Assembly: GCA_947166205.1 (NCBI GenBank)
Contig: CAMVDI010000096.1
Span: 1 to 6,799 of the forward strand
Length of the DNA stretch: 6,799 bases
From: an uncultured Clostridia bacterium
Lineage (GTDB): Bacteria > Bacillota_A > Clostridia > Christensenellales > Aristaeellaceae
Reading direction: 5' to 3'
The stretch's first letter is position 1. Every line of letters begins with the position of its first letter. Below the pieces are notes generated by a model. The model was not told the origin of the DNA and searched no databases. It saw only the letters and a list, made by a program, of their open reading frames with translations. Positions 5,213 to 6,799 of this stretch are shown here, piece after piece. Made by a program: the position numbers and the translations under genes.

Positions 5213-5896
5213 TCACGGCCCGTCCTCCGGAGGTTCCTCCTCCGTCTCCGTCCGGTTCTCTTCCTCCCAGCGAAGCTGAGCCTCCCGGTCCAGATCCTCC
5301 GCCAGATCCTCCGAAAAATCGGGCGTCCAGGCGGTAAGCCATTCGTCCTCCGGGTCCCCCAGCATCTCCGTCACCGGATCGATGGGCGCCCCGTCGTCCC
5401 CGATCAGCTGATAATTCATGTACAGAATCCGCTCCTGCCCCAGCAGGTCCGCCTTCAGCTTGATCAGGCGCTTCCGCTTGTCCACCTTCAGGATTTCCGC
5501 GTGCAGCGTGTTCATCAGGATATCCGTGATCCGGATCATCCCGTCCTCGTCCACGGCGTTCAGGATATCCAGTTTCCCGTCCAGGTCGGAGACGGTCCGG
5601 GCGAATTCCAGATCCGGTCCCCGCAGGTAGCCGTCCGGCTCCCGGTCATACCGGAGCACCTTCAGCACATGCTCCATATACTGATATTTCCAGATGGGCA
5701 CTTCTTCATCCGTGTAAACAAAAATGTATCCTGGCAGCAGCCGGGTCAGATCCCTGCGCCAGACGCCCCGGATCCGCCGGATCCGGACCCTCTGCGGATA
5801 AACGCCCTTCCCGAGCCTCCGGACAGCCAGCAGCTGACGGACGACCGATTCCCTGCCGGTTTCCACCATCAGGCAGCGGACAAAGCGACCTTCCAT
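5213..5896 (-). CDS. NusG-like transcription antiterminator, probably LoaP type, with acidic C-terminal tail
   Basis: The protein (227 residues) has the layout of specialised NusG paralogues that bind RNA polymerase and promote read-through. The NGN domain spans about residues 4-105: RCLMVETGRES (NusG-like first strand and helix), the signature LLPGYIFVYTDE at 53-64, then HVLKVLRYDREPDGYLRGPDLEF, equivalent to the V..(L)G....P.PL...E region. A KOW-like domain follows at about 118-165 (DGMIRITD...EILKVDKRKRLIKLKADLLGQE). The wording YCL/CLMVETG...LLPGY resembles LoaP more than housekeeping NusG, which is usually linked to secE and ribosomal protein genes. Residues 20-52 hold 12 Arg/Lys, consistent with RNA contact. 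The final 61 residues are unusual, with 24 Asp/Glu. The start ATG 5896 has GGGAGG about 9 nt upstream. The stop lies 4 nt before an ATG of the ATPase gene, so the gene is embedded in the transporter operon. NusG superfamily membership is well supported; LoaP subtype is probable; the target is unknown. Confidence 0.82.
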   Translation of the reverse strand: MEGRFVRCLMVETGRESVVRQLLAVRRLGKGVYPQRVRIRRIRGVWRRDLTRLLPGYIFVYTDEEVPIWKYQYMEHVLKVLRYDREPDGYLRGPDLEFARTVSDLDGKLDILNAVDEDGMIRITDILMNTLHAEILKVDKRKRLIKLKADLLGQERILYMNYQLIGDDGAPIDPVTEMLGDPEDEWLTAWTPDFSEDLAEDLDREAQLRWEEENRTETEEEPPEDGP

Positions 5897-5940
5897 CCCC
5901 GCATTCCTCCCGTTTCCGGCTCAGTGCTTCTCTTCCGCCC

Positions 5941-6369
5941 CTACGGCTCCTCCGCCGCCCAGGGCTTCGCCCCGGGAGAAAAGAGCACGCTCCTGGTTTC
6001 CGATCCGACGATCCCGTCCGCGTCCAGCCCGTTGCGCCGCTGGAAGGCGGCCACCGCTTCCCGGGTGGCGGCGCCGAACTGCCCGTCAATCTCCGCCGAG
6101 TAGTATCCCAGGGTATACAGGCGGCTCTGAAGATCCTTGACCTCCTGGCCCGTCATCCCCGCCCGCAGCACGGGCTCCGCCGTGGGCCGGGAGGGATCCG
6201 GCGTCTCCGCCAGCACGGAGGCCGGCCATTCCGGCTCCGGGGTGGGGGTCAGGCTCATCTCCAGCCGGACGGCCCCCACGGTGGGAATCATCCGGCCGAT
6301 CATGATTCCGAGCGCCAGCAGAAGCACCCCCAGCACGATCAGCCCCGCGGCGGTTTTCGGATTGCGCAT
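5941..6369 (-). CDS. Single-pass membrane protein with one peptidoglycan-binding domain
   Basis: The 142-residue protein has three parts. A short basic N terminus (MRNPK) and hydrophobic segment at about 8-28 act as a signal anchor. A Pro/Thr/Glu-rich spacer covers about 40-67 (TPTPEPEWP...). One peptidoglycan-binding domain of the PG_binding_1 type lies at about 68-130. This domain shows the family pattern: LRAGMTGQEVKDLQSRLYTLGYY, IDGQFGAATREAVAAFQRRNGL and DGIVGSETRSVL. It should sit on the outer face of the membrane and hold on to the wall. No hydrolase, amidase or transpeptidase domain is attached, so an enzymatic role is not supported. Its ATG lies 1 nt after the DegV-like stop (TGATATG), with GAGGAAA inside the end of that gene, which implies coupled translation. 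A 44-nt gap separates it from the NusG-like gene. Confidence 0.85.
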   Translation of the reverse strand: MRNPKTAAGLIVLGVLLLALGIMIGRMIPTVGAVRLEMSLTPTPEPEWPASVLAETPDPSRPTAEPVLRAGMTGQEVKDLQSRLYTLGYYSAEIDGQFGAATREAVAAFQRRNGLDADGIVGSETRSVLFSPGAKPWAAEEP

Positions 6370-6370
6370 A

Positions 6371-6799
6371 TCATTTCCTCATGAACAGAATGCCCAGGGT
6401 GTTGGGTCCGCAGTGGGTGCAGACCGTCCCGCCGGCGGTGGTATCCAGGATCTCCCGGAAATGCCCGTATTCCTTCAGGCATTCCGCCGCGAAGGCGGCC
6501 ATCCCCTCCTCGCAGGGGGAATGGGTGATGAACACCCGCTTGTAGTCCACGTTCTCAACGCTCTTCAGCGTATCCCGGATATAGTGCTTCAGATAGTGGT
6601 CATAGGCGCCGCGGTACTTCTGGCCCGGCCGCATTCTGCCGCCCTCGACCAGGATGGCGGGCCGGATCCGGAGCATCTTTGCGCCCAGCGCCTCCAGCCC
6701 GCTGCAGCGGCCGCCCCGGTACAGATAGCCCACGTCCTGCACGGTGAAGGTGGCCACCACCTTGTCCGTCCGGGACTGGACATAGGAGAAAACCTCCTG
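6371..6799 (-). CDS. DegV-family protein, C-terminal part (cut by the window edge)
   Basis: The frame is open from the right edge of the window to TGA at 6373-6371, giving 143 visible codons. A GTG at 6760 is an internal codon, not the likely start: the preceding residues QEVFSYVQSRTDKVVATF continue the family pattern. DegV proteins, including the FakB subunits of fatty acid kinase, bind a fatty acid for phosphorylation. Visible hallmarks are FTVQDVGYLYRGGRCSG (family form F.v.dL.yL.rGGRi), the following ML.IRPAILVEGGRM...KYRG (ikPil...G.l...K.R) and the C-terminal GGTVCTHCGPNTLGILF (G..i..H.GP..lGv.f). The conserved Arg of GGR and His of THCGP correspond to residues important in FakB proteins. 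The N-terminal half, with the lipid-contacting residues, is outside the window. It lies first of the visible genes and is tightly coupled to the peptidoglycan-binding gene. Lipid-binding function is inferred from the family. Confidence 0.88.
   Translation of the reverse strand, partial: QEVFSYVQSRTDKVVATFTVQDVGYLYRGGRCSGLEALGAKMLRIRPAILVEGGRMRPGQKYRGAYDHYLKHYIRDTLKSVENVDYKRVFITHSPCEEGMAAFAAECLKEYGHFREILDTTAGGTVCTHCGPNTLGILFMRK

Noticed and set aside
4105..5337. Plus-strand open frame of about 410 codons opposite the ATPase gene
   Set aside because: The minus strand encodes an intact ABC ATPase with all motifs; the antisense product has no domain and biased His/Gln/Leu composition.
5768..5786. 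Tandem CCGGATCCG units in the NusG-like gene
   Set aside because: They encode an Arg-Ile-Arg-Arg-Ile-Arg stretch using the preferred codons CGG and ATC, so codon bias explains the pattern.
4961..6103. Plus-strand open frame of about 380 codons opposite the NusG-like and peptidoglycan-binding genes
   Set aside because: It is a by-product of GC-rich codon usage on the opposite strand and crosses two real genes without recognisable motifs.
6371..6760. DegV-like gene starting at the GTG at 6760
   Set aside because: The frame continues open to the window edge and the upstream residues match the family, so the gene is a partial copy cut by the window rather than a short protein.

Overview
The window is a stretch of high-GC bacterial DNA with every supported gene on the minus strand, so it reads from right to left. 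The features fit a Gram-positive member of the Bacillota, probably an uncultured Clostridia-like species. These are AGGAGG-type ribosome binding sites, a lipoprotein sugar-binding subunit, a DegV-family protein and a LoaP-like NusG paralogue. The lineage is an inference, since no rRNA or tRNA is present. The first 48 bases are not genomic. They match Illumina TruSeq universal adapter sequence, so the left side is an untrimmed contig end, probably from a draft or metagenome assembly.

In transcription order (right to left) the genes are: the C-terminal part of a DegV-family lipid-binding protein (6799-6371, cut by the right edge); a small single-pass membrane protein with one peptidoglycan-binding domain (6369-5941); a NusG-like, probably LoaP-type, processive antiterminator with an acidic tail (5896-5213); and then a complete CUT1-type carbohydrate ABC importer. 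The importer consists of a MalK/MsmK/UgpC-type ATPase (5157-4072, possibly from 5208), a MalF/UgpA-type permease (4075-3179), a MalG/UgpE-type permease (3166-2321) and a solute-binding lipoprotein (2324-699). Gaps are 44, 12, 4 or 1 nt, and there are ATGA overlaps at 4072-4075 and 2321-2324. The seven genes therefore look like one transcription unit.

The only sizeable intergenic region, 547-698, has no clear terminator. It carries a strong SigA-type promoter (-35 TTGAAA, 17-nt spacer, -10 TAAAAT) that drives the last gene. That gene encodes a membrane-anchored, Ala/Glu/Lys-rich coiled-coil protein (546-49). It contains near-identical internal DNA repeats and is cut off at the adapter junction, so its true C terminus is unknown.

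The importer should bring a sugar, oligosaccharide or related polyol into the cell. No glycoside hydrolase or sugar-specific regulator lies nearby, so the substrate cannot be named. The least ordinary points are the LoaP-like gene embedded in front of the transporter genes, a binding protein with both a lipobox and a C-terminal membrane helix, and the adapter fused in frame to a repeat-rich gene. I found no CRISPR array, mobile element, tRNA or rRNA, and no convincing evidence of a wholly new system.
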